From assembly GCA_025716815.1 (NCBI GenBank), contig JAIXMN010000020.1:310001-374000 (forward strand): a DNA stretch of 64,000 bases. The letters are read 5' to 3'. The DNA comes from Dichotomocladium elegans (taxonomy: Eukaryota; Mucoromycota; Mucoromycetes; Mucorales; Lichtheimiaceae). The translations under genes were made by a program, and so were the position numbers. Below the pieces are notes generated by a model, which worked only from the letters and a program-made list of their open reading frames with translations, was not told where the DNA came from and ran no database searches. Positions within the stretch are counted from its first letter, which is position 1. Every line of letters starts with the position of its first letter. Below are positions 1 to 10,625 of the stretch, one piece after another.

Positions 1-717
1 GATCTTCATCAACCTGCTGGCTCTATCTGCTGCACGGACCATTATTCCAACCTTTCGTCCTCTGTCAAGTGAAGCGGCGCAACTTTTAATTGAGAACAAC
101 AGGTATTCTTCAGTGAACACTCGCACGCATGGCTGCTCAGCGTTATCTTGACGCTCATGTCGCTCTCGCTGATTACGCCGTCAGGAGTTTTGTCCTCCAG
201 GAGCAAATACATCATACATAAATCGCAACCGGTCAGGAGAAGCACGACTTTCGGGTCTGTTGTTTCTTGGGGTCATCTTTTGATAATATATTGAAGAATA
301 TATGGCTCAAATGAATAGAAACAACTTGCTTTTTTTTGCAAGAAAGCGACTTTTGATCTATTTTTGGGAACGGTCTGTCGGACCGGCATTATCACGCTCA
401 AACGGACAAGGATCTTAATAAGGACGAGCCTCCAGCCTCTTTCGCCCGTCTGCTGACTGAGCCCCTGTGCTGCGCTCCGTGTCAGTCGCTTCCTGGGCTA
501 CAGAGAATTCGGCTCGCTGGGGGTAAACCCCCTAGACCCCCCGTACGTGTCGCGGGAGGATGGTTTTTTGCTTTGTGGCGCAAGTTGGTTACACGGGACA
601 GGTCTTGGTTTTTATTATTGACGAAAAAGAAAGGAACGGTAGAAGGGCATAGGTGAATGAATGGAGAAAAAAGTTGGCGTCATAAGTAAAAAGGAACGGT
701 ATGGGCATAGTTAATGT
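1..717. other. No gene recognised; possible Helitron 3' hairpin
   Basis: I see no convincing gene. A 67-codon open stretch on the minus strand (42-245) matches nothing I know. At 519-532 a GGGGG-TAAA-CCCCC hairpin is flanked by CTAGACCCCCC. Because the helicase relic at 718-1690 lies on the minus strand, this hairpin is downstream of it, where Helitrons carry a 3'-terminal hairpin. The assignment is inference. Confidence 0.3.
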
Positions 718-1690
718 TTATATAGAGGTCGACTGGCGGAGAAGAACCTCGGGATACACCACATTCGGTGTTGCGGGGTGGGTAGCTGTCATATCACCAT
801 ATACTGCCACGTGCAGGTTGTCAGGGTTTGTTGCTCGTGACAGCGCGACATATAACTGCCCGTGTGCGAAATACTGGTTCGCGAAGGTGGATACCGACAC
901 GGGACAGTGTTTGGCCTTGCGCTTTATGGATGGTCATGCCGAATGCAGGACGAACATGCAATTGGCGACGACACAGGACAAATGGCATCTCGCCGTCTTT
1001 AGTGCATAGGTTGATCCGAGGCAGAATGTGCTCCATGCCCTGCGGTCCGTGAGCAATTGCTCTGACGGCAATTGAATGATCCATAAGCCTTGTAAGGATG
1101 ACCTTGGTACCATTGCAGAGGCCTGCTCCAGGATCGAGATTTCGCAATAATACCAAAGACATACCGACGTTTAACCTCACGCAGTGTGGAGGAACCCCTG
1201 CAGAATTAAGGCTGTCGAGGAACTCGGGAGGGTAACTTGCAGCGGCTACATTGGGGTTGTCAGCGTCGATGATGCGGTCGTGCAAATGGTACTCTCTGCT
1301 TCCACCAGGAAAGACACTGAAAGCCTTGTTGTTAATATCGTCAACATCGGCATTCTTCGTGGCAAGGATAGCACCATCGCGGAATTGGGCAGACGGCTGA
1401 CTGGAGAGGCGAATTGATGGGTAAATGGCATCGATGAGATCCATGCTGTCATTTGCATCAATACGCCACTGTTGCGGGAATCTCGACACTTTCCTGGTAA
1501 GGTGGTCGGACGTCAACAACAGCAAGAAGCAGGTCAGCAAAGGAAAACGGCTTGAGGCCCTGCATTCTGCACTCGCATGTTGATGTTCAGATGCAGAACG
1601 CGAACATCGGGCCAAAGCATAATTCACTGGTTTTAAAAGGGGCTAGGATTTGGGTTGACTTAGCGACTGATCGACGGTGAGTGATATCCA
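718..1690 (-). mobile_element. Helitron-type Pif1-like helicase, C-terminal relic
   Basis: Three minus-strand frames together spell the C-terminal half of a Pif1-family helicase as found in Helitron RepHel proteins. Reading downstream one sees an LNINMRV block (about 1590-1570), KPFSFADLLLAV, RFPQQWRIDANDSMDLIDAIYPSI, a block ending in the helicase motif TIHKAQGQTLSRVGIHL, and then GQLYVALSRATN in another frame. At least three frameshifts are needed, near 1570, 1510 and 870, so the copy is dead. The N-terminal Rep domain and Walker motifs are not visible. Family knowledge: these proteins drive rolling-circle transposition of Helitrons. The call rests on the ordered motifs and is firm. The upstream limit is uncertain. 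Confidence 0.8.
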
Positions 1691-2113
1691 AGAGGACAGA
1701 ACCATCGCAGCTGCTGCCAGATCGCCAGGCAACAGTGCGGATAACTCGGGTTTCAGTTGATGAGGTCGACGAGTTCGTACTGGAAGGGTTTGCTACGAGG
1801 GAGATACGTTTATACTGGGCGATCTGTGCTCAAGAAAGAAGCGGGATTGGAGGTTGTGAAGAATGAGGGCGGTTTCGGAGAGGAATCGGGAAGAGCCATG
1901 CCTTAACTGTACGTGTACAGTGCAATGCCGTACCAATCAAATCAATTTCGCGTTTTCAGAAATGGAAGTCGTATCTTTGATCTTTTCTTATCTTTAAACA
2001 CCAGAACGGCCCTTAGTTGTTTCCATCTGTTTCCATCTTCGTGTATCTTAGTGTATCTTTGTGTTCGAATCAAGTTTGTATTGCGACGATAACTTTGATT
2101 TCGTAGTTTGGCG
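1691..2113. other. Intergenic, AT-rich
   Basis: There is no gene I can support. The last 150 bases before the next start are AT-rich with several TATCTT/TGTATCTT repeats, and are the likely promoter and leader of the following ORF. Confidence 0.4.
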
Positions 2114-3631
2114 ATGACTTCGTACACCAATCATGAGTCTTCTCTTCGTTGTGCAAATTGTAATGATTCATTATCACGAAAGAACAAAAGCGGTTTATGT
2201 CGAAAGTGTTACGAAAGAAACAAAAAAGCGGAAAGCCGCGTGTTGAAGAGGGTGGCCAGCGACATGGAAGAACCAGTCGAAGATGCGTCTGTTGTTGCAC
2301 ATGTAGCACCTCTAGCTTTGCGAATGAAGACGAGCAAGACTGATAGCCCTATTATGGATCGTCGCGTTCCTTTTGATGAGGGAATGATGCTTGCATGTGG
2401 TATCGGGAATGTCTGTCAAAAACATCAAGGTCTTACAGAGGCGGCGGTGCAGAGCTACGACATGGAACCATTTTCAATCCATCTTGCAGGTCGCGACATC
2501 TACGCAGTGACCAATGCGGAAAATCTGTCGTTTATATTGGACCATCCATCTCCTGACGTACGTTTCTCGTCTTGTCTTCCATTAAAAGCAACGACAACAC
2601 ACATCCCCGTCACACTTGATGACAACCATGACGCACGTCTGCAACGAGCGCTTTCAAGATCCCCGTTTTACAACAAAGTGCAACATATCCGTTTTCAAGA
2701 GATGAACGCAGAATTAATTCGTGTCTTGAATTGCGACTGGCGCATCCAACCAGCTGCACGATTTGCTACATCTGCTTTGCTTGCTGGTGCCTTACTCATG
2801 GATGGCCATCAACTTTTGTACATAAATAGCATTGAGCCATATAGCCGATTGCCAACACTTGATTCCCACTTTGAACGATTTGACATGATGTCAACACTGC
2901 CACAAGACGGGTCTATTTATGGCGACGTTTGCGCGGTCAAGATCAAGGACGACTATGCGGAAAAGCTGGTTATATCAACACAAATAGCCACTTACCTTGT
3001 CGTGTCAAGCATGCGTCTAGATAAAAGCAGTGTCCCTGAACTTGGTCCCACAACGATCAATTTTGACCCATCATCGCGAACCCGGATTTTTTGCTCCAAA
3101 AATGCCATTGATGCAGCCAAAAGAGTCATTGAAAGGAAACAAATGCAAATATTTGAATTAGGAGATACATTGTCGCAGTTACGTCAAGTACGATCCAAGT
3201 TTGACTCCATCAGCACATATTTGCCATGCAGGGCCACAAGCAACTTGACCAATAACCTCAAGTGTCGACCATTCACAATATGGACGATTGCTGACTGTGA
3301 TGACAATGGATCACGGACGAACGATGTCAAGTTGGCGTCACAAACATTACAAGCAGTGGCACTAGGCGTTCTAACAAGGGATAATCAGTCGTTGTACCTT
3401 AGTGATCTTCATCATTTAATCCATGCATGCCACAGCAAGAAATCCACCAATACCCTGACAAATATTCAAGCAATCGTGGCGATGTTCAAGAATGAAACCG
3501 AACCACTGCCCATCATCCACAACCAGAAGCTTGACAAGCACCTTCGTGAATTGGCAATGGTTGCCACCTCGTCTCTTGCCAAAGCGAATCATGACACCAA
3601 AAAACATATATCCAATATCTTTTCATCGTAG
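2114..3631 (+). CDS. Unrecognised 505-residue protein with N-terminal zinc ribbon
   Basis: A single uninterrupted exon opens at the ATG at 2114; the in-frame TTG six bases earlier is not needed. The first 35 residues hold a C13-X2-C16-X12-C29-X2-C32 cluster in a basic setting (CANC...GLCRKC), a plausible zinc-binding, nucleic-acid or protein contact module. The remaining ~450 residues are globular in composition, without a signal peptide, membrane segment or coiled coil that I can see, and I recognise no family. It lies between a Helitron relic and a minisatellite, so it could be a host orphan, cargo of a mobile element or a domesticated element protein. A long intact ORF amid decayed neighbours suggests recent function or recent arrival. 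Codon use looks less GC-rich than in the housekeeping genes downstream. Confidence 0.75.
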   Translation: MTSYTNHESSLRCANCNDSLSRKNKSGLCRKCYERNKKAESRVLKRVASDMEEPVEDASVVAHVAPLALRMKTSKTDSPIMDRRVPFDEGMMLACGIGNVCQKHQGLTEAAVQSYDMEPFSIHLAGRDIYAVTNAENLSFILDHPSPDVRFSSCLPLKATTTHIPVTLDDNHDARLQRALSRSPFYNKVQHIRFQEMNAELIRVLNCDWRIQPAARFATSALLAGALLMDGHQLLYINSIEPYSRLPTLDSHFERFDMMSTLPQDGSIYGDVCAVKIKDDYAEKLVISTQIATYLVVSSMRLDKSSVPELGPTTINFDPSSRTRIFCSKNAIDAAKRVIERKQMQIFELGDTLSQLRQVRSKFDSISTYLPCRATSNLTNNLKCRPFTIWTIADCDDNGSRTNDVKLASQTLQAVALGVLTRDNQSLYLSDLHHLIHACHSKKSTNTLTNIQAIVAMFKNETEPLPIIHNQKLDKHLRELAMVATSSLAKANHDTKKHISNIFSS

Positions 3632-3802
3632 GCCACTAGTTTTCTTCTACCTTACACTCTTCGAACATTGAACATTGCACTTTCATCTCTTCACAAGTTT
3701 TCTTCCACAAATAAATTTGATTCAATATTACTGATTCACCAGCCACACCAAAGTGAACAAGAAATGAGCGAAATTAATCACAATGTTGTCGACTGCTCCA
3801 CT

Positions 3803-3871
3803 TGCTGTACACATTTGCGGTCCACACTTGTCCACACTTTGTCCACACTTGTCCACACTTGCTGTCCACAC
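3803..3871. repeat. Short outlying block of the GTCCACA minisatellite
   Basis: About six GTCCACA units occur here, including the GCGGTCCACAC and GCTGTCCACAC variants that recur in the main array. About 150 bp of ordinary sequence separates this block from the main array. Confidence 0.9.
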
Positions 3872-4020
3872 TGCTTTTATCACGAGCGGAAGTAAGTGAG
3901 ACTGGATAAAGGTGCTCTTTATTGTACCATGAGCTGCCTCGCTATAACAAATTGGTAAGCGGTGTTTCACGAGCTACTAAGAAGGTCATGTGATCTCCGC
4001 TCTAGAGTGATAACTACAAC

Positions 4021-4852
4021 ACACACTTGTCCACATTTGTCCACACTTGTCCACACTTTGTCCACACTTGTCCACACTTTGTCCACACTTTGTCCACACT
4101 TGTCCACACTTTGTCCACACTTGTCCACACTTGTCCACACTTTGTCCACACTTTGTCCACACTTGCCCACACTTGTCCACACTTTGTCCACACTTGTCCA
4201 CACTTGCTGTCCACAGTTGTCCACACTTTGTCCACACTTGTCCACACTTTGTCCACACTTGTCCACACTTGTCCACACTTTGTCCACACTTGTCCACACT
4301 TGCTGTCCACAGTTGTCCACAGTTGTCCACACTTTGTCCACACTTGTCCACACTTTGTCCACACTTTGTCCACACTTGTCCACACTTGCGGTCCGCAGTT
4401 GTCCACAGTTGTCCACAGTTGTCCACACTTTGTCCACACTTGTCCACACTTGCGGTCCACAGTTGTCCACACTTGTCCACACTTTGTCCACACTTGTCCA
4501 CACTTGTCCACACTTTGTCCACACTTGTCCACACTTGTCCACACTTGTCCACACTTTGTCCACACTTGTCCACACTTGCGGTCCACAGTTGTCCACACTT
4601 GTCCACACTTTGTCCACACTTGTCCACACTTGTCCACACTTGTCCACACTTTGTCCACACTTGTCCACACTTGTCCACACTTGTCCACACTTTGTCCACA
4701 CTTTGTCCACACTTGTCCACACTTTGTCCACACTTTGTCCACACTTGTCCACACTTTGTCCACACTTGTCCACACTTTGTCCACACTTGTCCACACTTTG
4801 TCCACACTTGTCCACACTTGCGGTCCACACTTGTCCACACTTGCGGACAGTG
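4021..4852. repeat. GTCCACA minisatellite with intermixed 10- and 11-bp spacing
   Basis: About 830 bp consist almost wholly of GTCCACA cores separated by CTT (10-bp step), CTTT (11-bp step), GTT (10) or CTTGCT/CTTGCG (13). I estimate 75-80 units. Neither strand contains a stop codon within the repeat, so all six frames are open; the long apparent proteins are artefacts of composition. The 10/11 mixture keeps the core close to one B-DNA helical turn. The array starts 390 bp past the end of the zinc-ribbon gene. The core resembles a bacterial DnaA box by chance only, as the context is eukaryotic. It could be a neutral minisatellite or a protein-binding array. Confidence 0.95.
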
Positions 4853-5019
4853 TCAAGAAATGGAAGAAGCTCAGCCTTACGGACAGGGGTTTTGCGTTGT
4901 GAAAAAATGTTTTATAACCAGCCAAGTGAAGTATTTTGATAATGCAAGCTCCACACACTTTCCTGGCCGCACAAGGTTTTTCCAGTATTTTGTTAGTATC
5001 ACAAGCAAATACTTTCCCT

Positions 5020-6300
5020 ATGTCTCAGTCGACGCAATTTGGGCGCTCCATCTGCTCTGCTTTCTCCCAGGACTGACCTCTTGCTCGAGATGCGGAGTTG
5101 CGTTGTTGCTCTGGGTGTGGTAACGACAAGTTTGCTGTTCATTTCGTGGGTAGAATCGAAGATTACCGCACCTGCGATCTCTGTCGTGCGCGCCAGAGCA
5201 CTGTTCGGCAAGGGGCTCCTGAGGAAGACTGCATCTCGTTTGACGATATCGTCGAATCTCTTCCATTGCGTTATAGAACTGATTGCACTGATTCGGGCGA
5301 GATGGATTTTCAATACTCGTTCCGTGTGAACATATCCATCGACGCTGAGATGGTCGCAATGGAGGATTTGGCTATCATTGACTCCATATCCTCCTCCATT
5401 CAATTTGAGGACGGTTACCGCTACCACCTCATTAACGTGCGGTTGCTTCTACCTTGGTTGTGCGCATGGCGAATATGTACCACGGCAGATAGTCGATCGT
5501 CAGCGCCTAACAAGTTGTATGTGGACCATCCCTTGCGGTGGGAGTGTGACAGGAGAGATTGACCGTCGCAACCACCAAATGATGATTGACATCCAGCACG
5601 ATCCTGGTCATTGCCGGTTGAAAGTCGAGCTGTCCCCCATGGCGTCAGAGAATTCATCCGCGATAATGCGCTAAGCTATGATGCCTCTGGGTTGTTCAGT
5701 CAGGTTAGATTGCAATTTCCCGAGGAAACCTGTGATGTGAGCCAAGCTCAGGTATGCCTTTTTCTTATAGGATTGTTGCTGTGCTAAAATAAAGATAGGT
5801 CTATTACTGGTAAGATAACGCCACAACGCATGTATAATGCCGCCACGAGGACCGGTTGGTCTCCTCGAAAATCCTTCTACAAGAAGCATCATCTCGCGGT
5901 TTTAAGGTACGTACTAGTCATCTATGCAGTGTATGTTATGCAGGTGCTGTCAAACCAGCCATATGTGCCAGGATACACCGTCTGGATAGGATAAATTCCC
6001 AGATATTTGAGGTTCATGCGACTGGTGTGTCAGTGGTGGGATTTGTTGTTCCATTGTTTGAATACAGTACTCATGCCGGTCTCCTCTCGTGAACGAGTTC
6101 GATGGTTGCATCAATCAATGGAGCAGGCTTTCCAGTTACGTACCTGCTCCTTGACATCGACTCTGAGACGGTTGCCCCTTCGTACGAGAAGAATATATTC
6201 TGCGCCGCTCCTTCTTTTTATCTTTAATCGCACAATCCACCATTGTCCTTCAGTAGCTAACAACAAGTTAGCTGCTCTTTCAATGACCAGAAAAGACAAT
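5020..6300 (+). mobile_element. Degenerate MULE-like transposase relic
   Basis: Fragments in all three plus frames fit the order of a fungal MULE/Mutator-like transposase. A C-X2-C...C-X2-C ribbon (CCSGCGNDKF ... CDLCRAR, 5101-5200) comes first. A region with a cysteine-glycine-isoleucine block and HDPGHCRLKVELSP (about 5540-5640) resembles the DNA-binding domain. ITPQRMYNAATRTGW follows at about 5815-5860, and INGAGFPVTYLLLD at about 6110-6160 resembles the core near the catalytic fold. Frameshifts near 5430, 5570 and 5640 and stops near 6090 make it non-functional. One apparent gap near 5750-5815 may be an intron. The family call is inference from motif order. Confidence 0.5.
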
Positions 6301-6747
6301 AGGAAGGTCTGAGTGGTTTATAAAGGCAGGAGATGAATTTTTCCATGCGAGCAACGGGGCCCCCCAAAAAAATCAAACTCACGTGACATGGATGCTTCTA
6401 CGTGAGCCCCAAATTTATCACGTGACTTAGACCCGCGGAATTTTAATGTTTCTACGTGAACCCCCCCCCCCAAAATGGGCGGAAAATGAAATAAAGTTAC
6501 GTAAAGTCTCTTGAACGGCAAAGGGCACTCTGTCTCTCCGACTTTGCTACTGTTCCACACCCCTACTGCCCGGCCACTGGTTGCTCCCCCCACCAGCCCC
6601 ACCACCCCCGGCTAACTTTGACCAGCTAGTACTGGACAGCCAGGCGCGCCCCTCTCAACTCTTAAGCTTTATTGATCGGGCCGGCTCTTTGGTCCTCCAC
6701 ACCTTACCATAAACTTTTCCCCTCCTCCAGTCCCCTGAGGTCTCGCC
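6301..6747. promoter_or_regulatory. Upstream region of kinesin-4 with paired TCACGTGA motifs
   Basis: The palindrome TCACGTGA occurs at 6379-6386 and 6418-6425, each followed by TTCTACGTGA (6396-6405 and 6450-6459) and then a C-rich run. CACGTG is the core bound by basic helix-loop-helix factors. No coding signal is evident. A regulatory role for the downstream kinesin gene is inferred from position only. Confidence 0.35.
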
Positions 6748-7921
6748 ATGGCAACCACGCCTGTCAGGCAAGATGGCCCCACTTTTTGAATTCACCAGAA
6801 CAGCTTGACCAACCCTCTCTTTTCCAACATCTACTAGAGTGGCATTGCGGGTGAGGCCGCTTTCCAGCAAGGAACAATGCGATAATTGCACCGAATGCAT
6901 CACATTTGCTCAGGACAAACCCCAGATCTTTCTGGGAACAGACAGGGCGTTCACGTTTGATTCCGTTTTTCAACCATCGTCGACTCAGGAACAGGTCTAT
7001 ACAGACTGCATCGCTCCATTGGTTCATGGTTATCTGGAAGGGTAAGCGTTCCTTCCTTCCCTCTCTATATCTTTTCCCTCTCCCTCTCCCCTCTCTTTGC
7101 TCTCTCTCTCTATATATATATCCGTTTAAACCTTTTCGCGGACGTCCCCTTACTTATCTGGGTTTGCATAATAACTTTCTTTTTCTTGTTCTACTAGCAA
7201 TAACGTTACGATCCTCGCCTACGGGTAACTGAGAAAAAACTTGCCCTTCAAGTTTCTCTCCTCTCTCTCTCTCTGTGTGTGTGTGTGTGTTAAAAGGGCT
7301 GACATTATATCCTTCCTAGTCAAACCGGATCTGGCAAGACATTTAGTATGGGTACGGGTCCGGGTAATACCGATGTTGATCACCAGAACGGTAATACATA
7401 CAAGCCCAGAATAAGAAAGAAACGAAAACTGACTTTCATATTTATATATGTATATGGCACAGGCATAGTCCAACGCTTTGCTCATGAACTATTCAATACA
7501 TTGGAGCAGCAAGGAAATGAGTTCCAGGTGTATATTTCGTTTGTTGAACTGTACTACGAAGACATCCACGACTTGCTCGATTTCAACCGAACTATTGAAA
7601 GCGTTTCGTCCTCTGAAACGACCCCTTCGATTCGCGAAGACATGGACGGCAATGTGTATTTAACTGGAGTGCATGAAGCGCGGGTTAAAAGTGCAGACGA
7701 ACTATTAAGGTATACGATGCAAAAGCTATGGGATATCACATCCCTCCCTCCCCTTTTTCCCCTCCGGAAAAGCTTAACTCTATACAAGTCTGTTATCCAA
7801 AGGTATCCAATTTCGTGCCACAGGATCAACGGAGACAAATACGACGTCTTCTCGGTCACATGCGATCTTTTCGGTTCTCCTCAGACAGCAAATCCAGACA
7901 CACAAGGTACTGTCGGAATCG

Positions 7922-7966
<45 letters not shown>

Positions 7967-10625
7967 ACACCCCTCAAACGCCTTGCATCGAAGTTTCATT
8001 TTGTCGATCTAGCAGGTTCGGAAAGGGTGCGTAAAATAACCAGCGTTATATATATAAAAGAGAGAGAGAGAGAGAGCACAAAGGGCTCACTGAAAATGGC
8101 TTTTACAGCTCAAGCAAATGAAGGGCGATCGGAAAAAAGAAGGAATATCGATCAACACCGGGCTGTTGGCGCTGGGCAATGTTATCTCAGCGCTGGGAGA
8201 TGAGACCCGCAAGGGGGCACATGTCCCCTATCGCGACAGCAAACTAACAAGGCTCTTGCAGGGCTCTCTGGGTGGATCCTCTCAGACGCTGATGCTTGCG
8301 TGCGTCAGCCCTGCTGACCGCGATGCGATGAAAACCCTCAACACGCTCAAATACGCGAGCCGCGCGCGGAACATCCAAAACCGGGTCGAGATCAATCACG
8401 ACTATGAAGGCACGCCGGAAGAACTCGACTTTCTCCGTGCCAAGGTCAAACAGCTCAAGATGCAAGTCTCCGCGCTGCAAAAGGTAACCGGCAACAGCAT
8501 GCATGGGACAGGTGTCTTCATCGTCGACGGCAGGACAACGACAGACGAATTCGCCCGCGCGCAGTGCGAACGAGACCTCTTGCCAGCTCAGCACCAGCAG
8601 CATAATAACAACATGAGCGACTCCTCCCACCCCATCATACGTGAATACGAAGAGACAGTCCGGAACCTGCGGTTTCAGCTGGCCGAAGCCCAGAGCAGAC
8701 TTGTTCATGCCATCCATAAGATCGCGTCCTCGCCCACCACCAACCCCCCAGAGGGTGGCCTTCACGCGAGCACCTCTTCCTCAGCCATCAGCGATACCAC
8801 AATCACCACCCACATTGCTGCTGTTCCAGAACTGACTCATACGTCCCAGTCAACGTCGGCTGTCCATAGCCACTACCATCATCGGCCCCTGATCACATCT
8901 TCGGGTAGGCGCCGCGGAAGGTACGTACCGATTGCCACGCGCATTCTTCGACAGCGACGTCTGCAGATAAAACCCAGTCCGAGCAACTCGATCTTTTACA
9001 GCGAAGAGGTATGGGGGTGAGAAGCAAAAAACTTGAGGGAAGTGGGAGGGAAGGAGAGATGAGTTTGCTTGACCATCCGATTGTTCTAGTCAGGATTCGA
9101 TACCGGCCCCGAATGTCAGGTATGTGTGTGTGGGGCGGGGGAAGGATTGAGAGCAAGAGAGACGTTGAAGATGATGATTCCCTGATTCTAAACTTTAACT
9201 AGCGACGACACAAACAATCCCTTACTTGTTTGGTCACAGCCTCAGGATGAAACAGCAATAGATGTAAAAGGAACAGACGAGGTGCGGGCCAATGAGTGTC
9301 CTGACATGGATGCTAAGGACACTGGCCTTGTCTCGGGTCCTCCCCCTTGTGAGCCGACGCTATCTGACGTCGTCGATGACATGTCCGATTTAGAAAATGA
9401 GCTGGAAGCTTTGGTAAATCAGGACTTTTTTTTTTCCTTTGCAATAGCCGTTGATTAACAGGTGGGTGATGGATGGGGTTTGTTTCAGCAAGTTCCTACC
9501 TGGACAGATACACCGATCGCTCAATCCACGAACGGGTCTACCAGCAAACGCGAGTCGTGCTCATGGACAGACTCGATTCTCGACGACTCTGACAACTCGG
9601 TTGCAACCTCCCGTCTCTCGTCGAGTTGGACGACGACAGCAGGCACAGCGACGACCATGGCTGCGGGCGGAAGCAGAAGCGGCAGCGGCAGTAGCGGAAC
9701 CCCAGCCGATACCCGACCTCGATCGCGTGCGGGTTCTACTGCGAGCGAGGCAGCCAGTCGTCGACGAAGTCGGGATTTACTCAAAATGCTTCATCAAGCG
9801 CAAGCCGATCTTCTCGTCAAGCAAGAGCTCGTGGGTCAGCTAGAGAAGTCCGAAGATGAATTTGCGCAGATGCAATCGTCGTACGTAGACAAGCTGGTCG
9901 AGCTTCAGGAGCATCTCCAAGAGGCGGAAAAGGAGCGTGACGACGCCTTGGAGAAGAGGTACAGTAGAGCAGCAACAGCAGCAGCAGCAGCAGCAGCAAC
10001 ACCGAGACCACCCCATCAACAACAACAACAACAGAATCCTCATTTAACAGCCGTCCGTCGCCGCAGCCACCGTCCGCCGCAGCCGCCACCATCGGCTGCA
10101 CCGGTGCCGACATCGCAAGCGAGTGGGCTGGGACTTCGTGAAGCGCGACAAGCGGATGAAGTGCGACGGGCGTACGAAGCAAAGGTCAAGAAACTGACGA
10201 CCGAAAATACCGAGCTCAAACGCAAGTATACCCAGACAAACCATACCTTGCAGACCGCCAAGGCCAAGGCCGAGCAATACATTCAAAAGCTGCGTGCCGA
10301 CGCAGAGGCGCTGAGGACAGAAAAGAAGGCGATGATCAAGGCACACAAGGCCGAGCTGGACAAGCTCCGCGAGGCCGCCAAAGATCATGAGCACCAGGCC
10401 CACGCGCTCAAGCGCCGAGAGGCCGTTCTTCTCGATGCAAAGAAGAAACTCGAGGAGCAGCATGACCACCAGGCTCAGCTGGCCAGGAGACGCACCGAAG
10501 AAACAGCCGCCTTGGCGGCTCAGATGCGCCAGATCACTTATGCTCTGCGCAGAGCCGCCAACGAGGGCCTCATCCTCAACGAGGCTCTGCTTGACAAGAT
10601 CCTCTCGCTCAGTCGCAACGCGTGA
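6748..10625 (+). CDS. Kinesin-4 family motor (KIF4/KIF21-like)
   Basis: Exons: 6748-6767, 6838-7041, 7198-7224, 7320-7390, 7463-7709, 7789-8026, 8109-9016, 9090-9119, 9203-9413, 9462-10625; 1039 residues, all phases closing. The motor is N-terminal: VALRVRPL at the start, P-loop GQTGSGKT (residues 84-91), switch I SSRSH, switch II DLAGSE (263-268), then [17 protein letters not shown] and [10 protein letters not shown], which are typical of kinesin-4. Plus-end-directed chromosome or microtubule-organising roles are known for the family. The rest is serine-rich linker and coiled coil, ending in a long charged helix. Two oddities stand out. The first intron uses a GC donor (GCAAGA at 6768), which alone keeps the frame. 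Residues 237-249 are 13 glutamines encoded by 12 CAG plus one CAA, in the loop between switch I and switch II. A GTACGT inside the 8109-9016 exon is not used, because removing it gives a stop. Confidence 0.92.
7225..7319 (+). other. Kinesin-4 intron with (CT)n-(GT)n microsatellite
   Basis: This 95-bp intron (donor GTAACT, acceptor CTAG) contains a CT run followed directly by a GT run. A neighbouring intron (8027-8108) holds a TA/GA run. Simple repeats recur in introns across this window. Confidence 0.8.

Noticed and set aside
4021..4852. CRISPR array or DnaA-box replication origin
   Set aside because: Units are 10-13 bp without unique spacers, and the setting is a eukaryotic genome; resemblance of TTGTCCACA to a DnaA box is coincidental.
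3962..5123. Six long overlapping ORFs, three per strand, rich in LSTLVHTCPH or VWTSVDKCGQ
   Set aside because: They arise because the minisatellite has no stop codon on either strand; their ends coincide with the array edges and no frame is preferred.
8921..8956. Extra 36-nt intron in kinesin-4 (GTACGT...CAG)
   Set aside because: Removing it gives an immediate stop in frame, whereas reading through keeps the ORF open and in phase with downstream exons.
9817..10182. Leucine/cysteine-run ORFs opposite and near CAG tracts
   Set aside because: They are reverse-complement readings of CAG/AGC repeats in coding exons.
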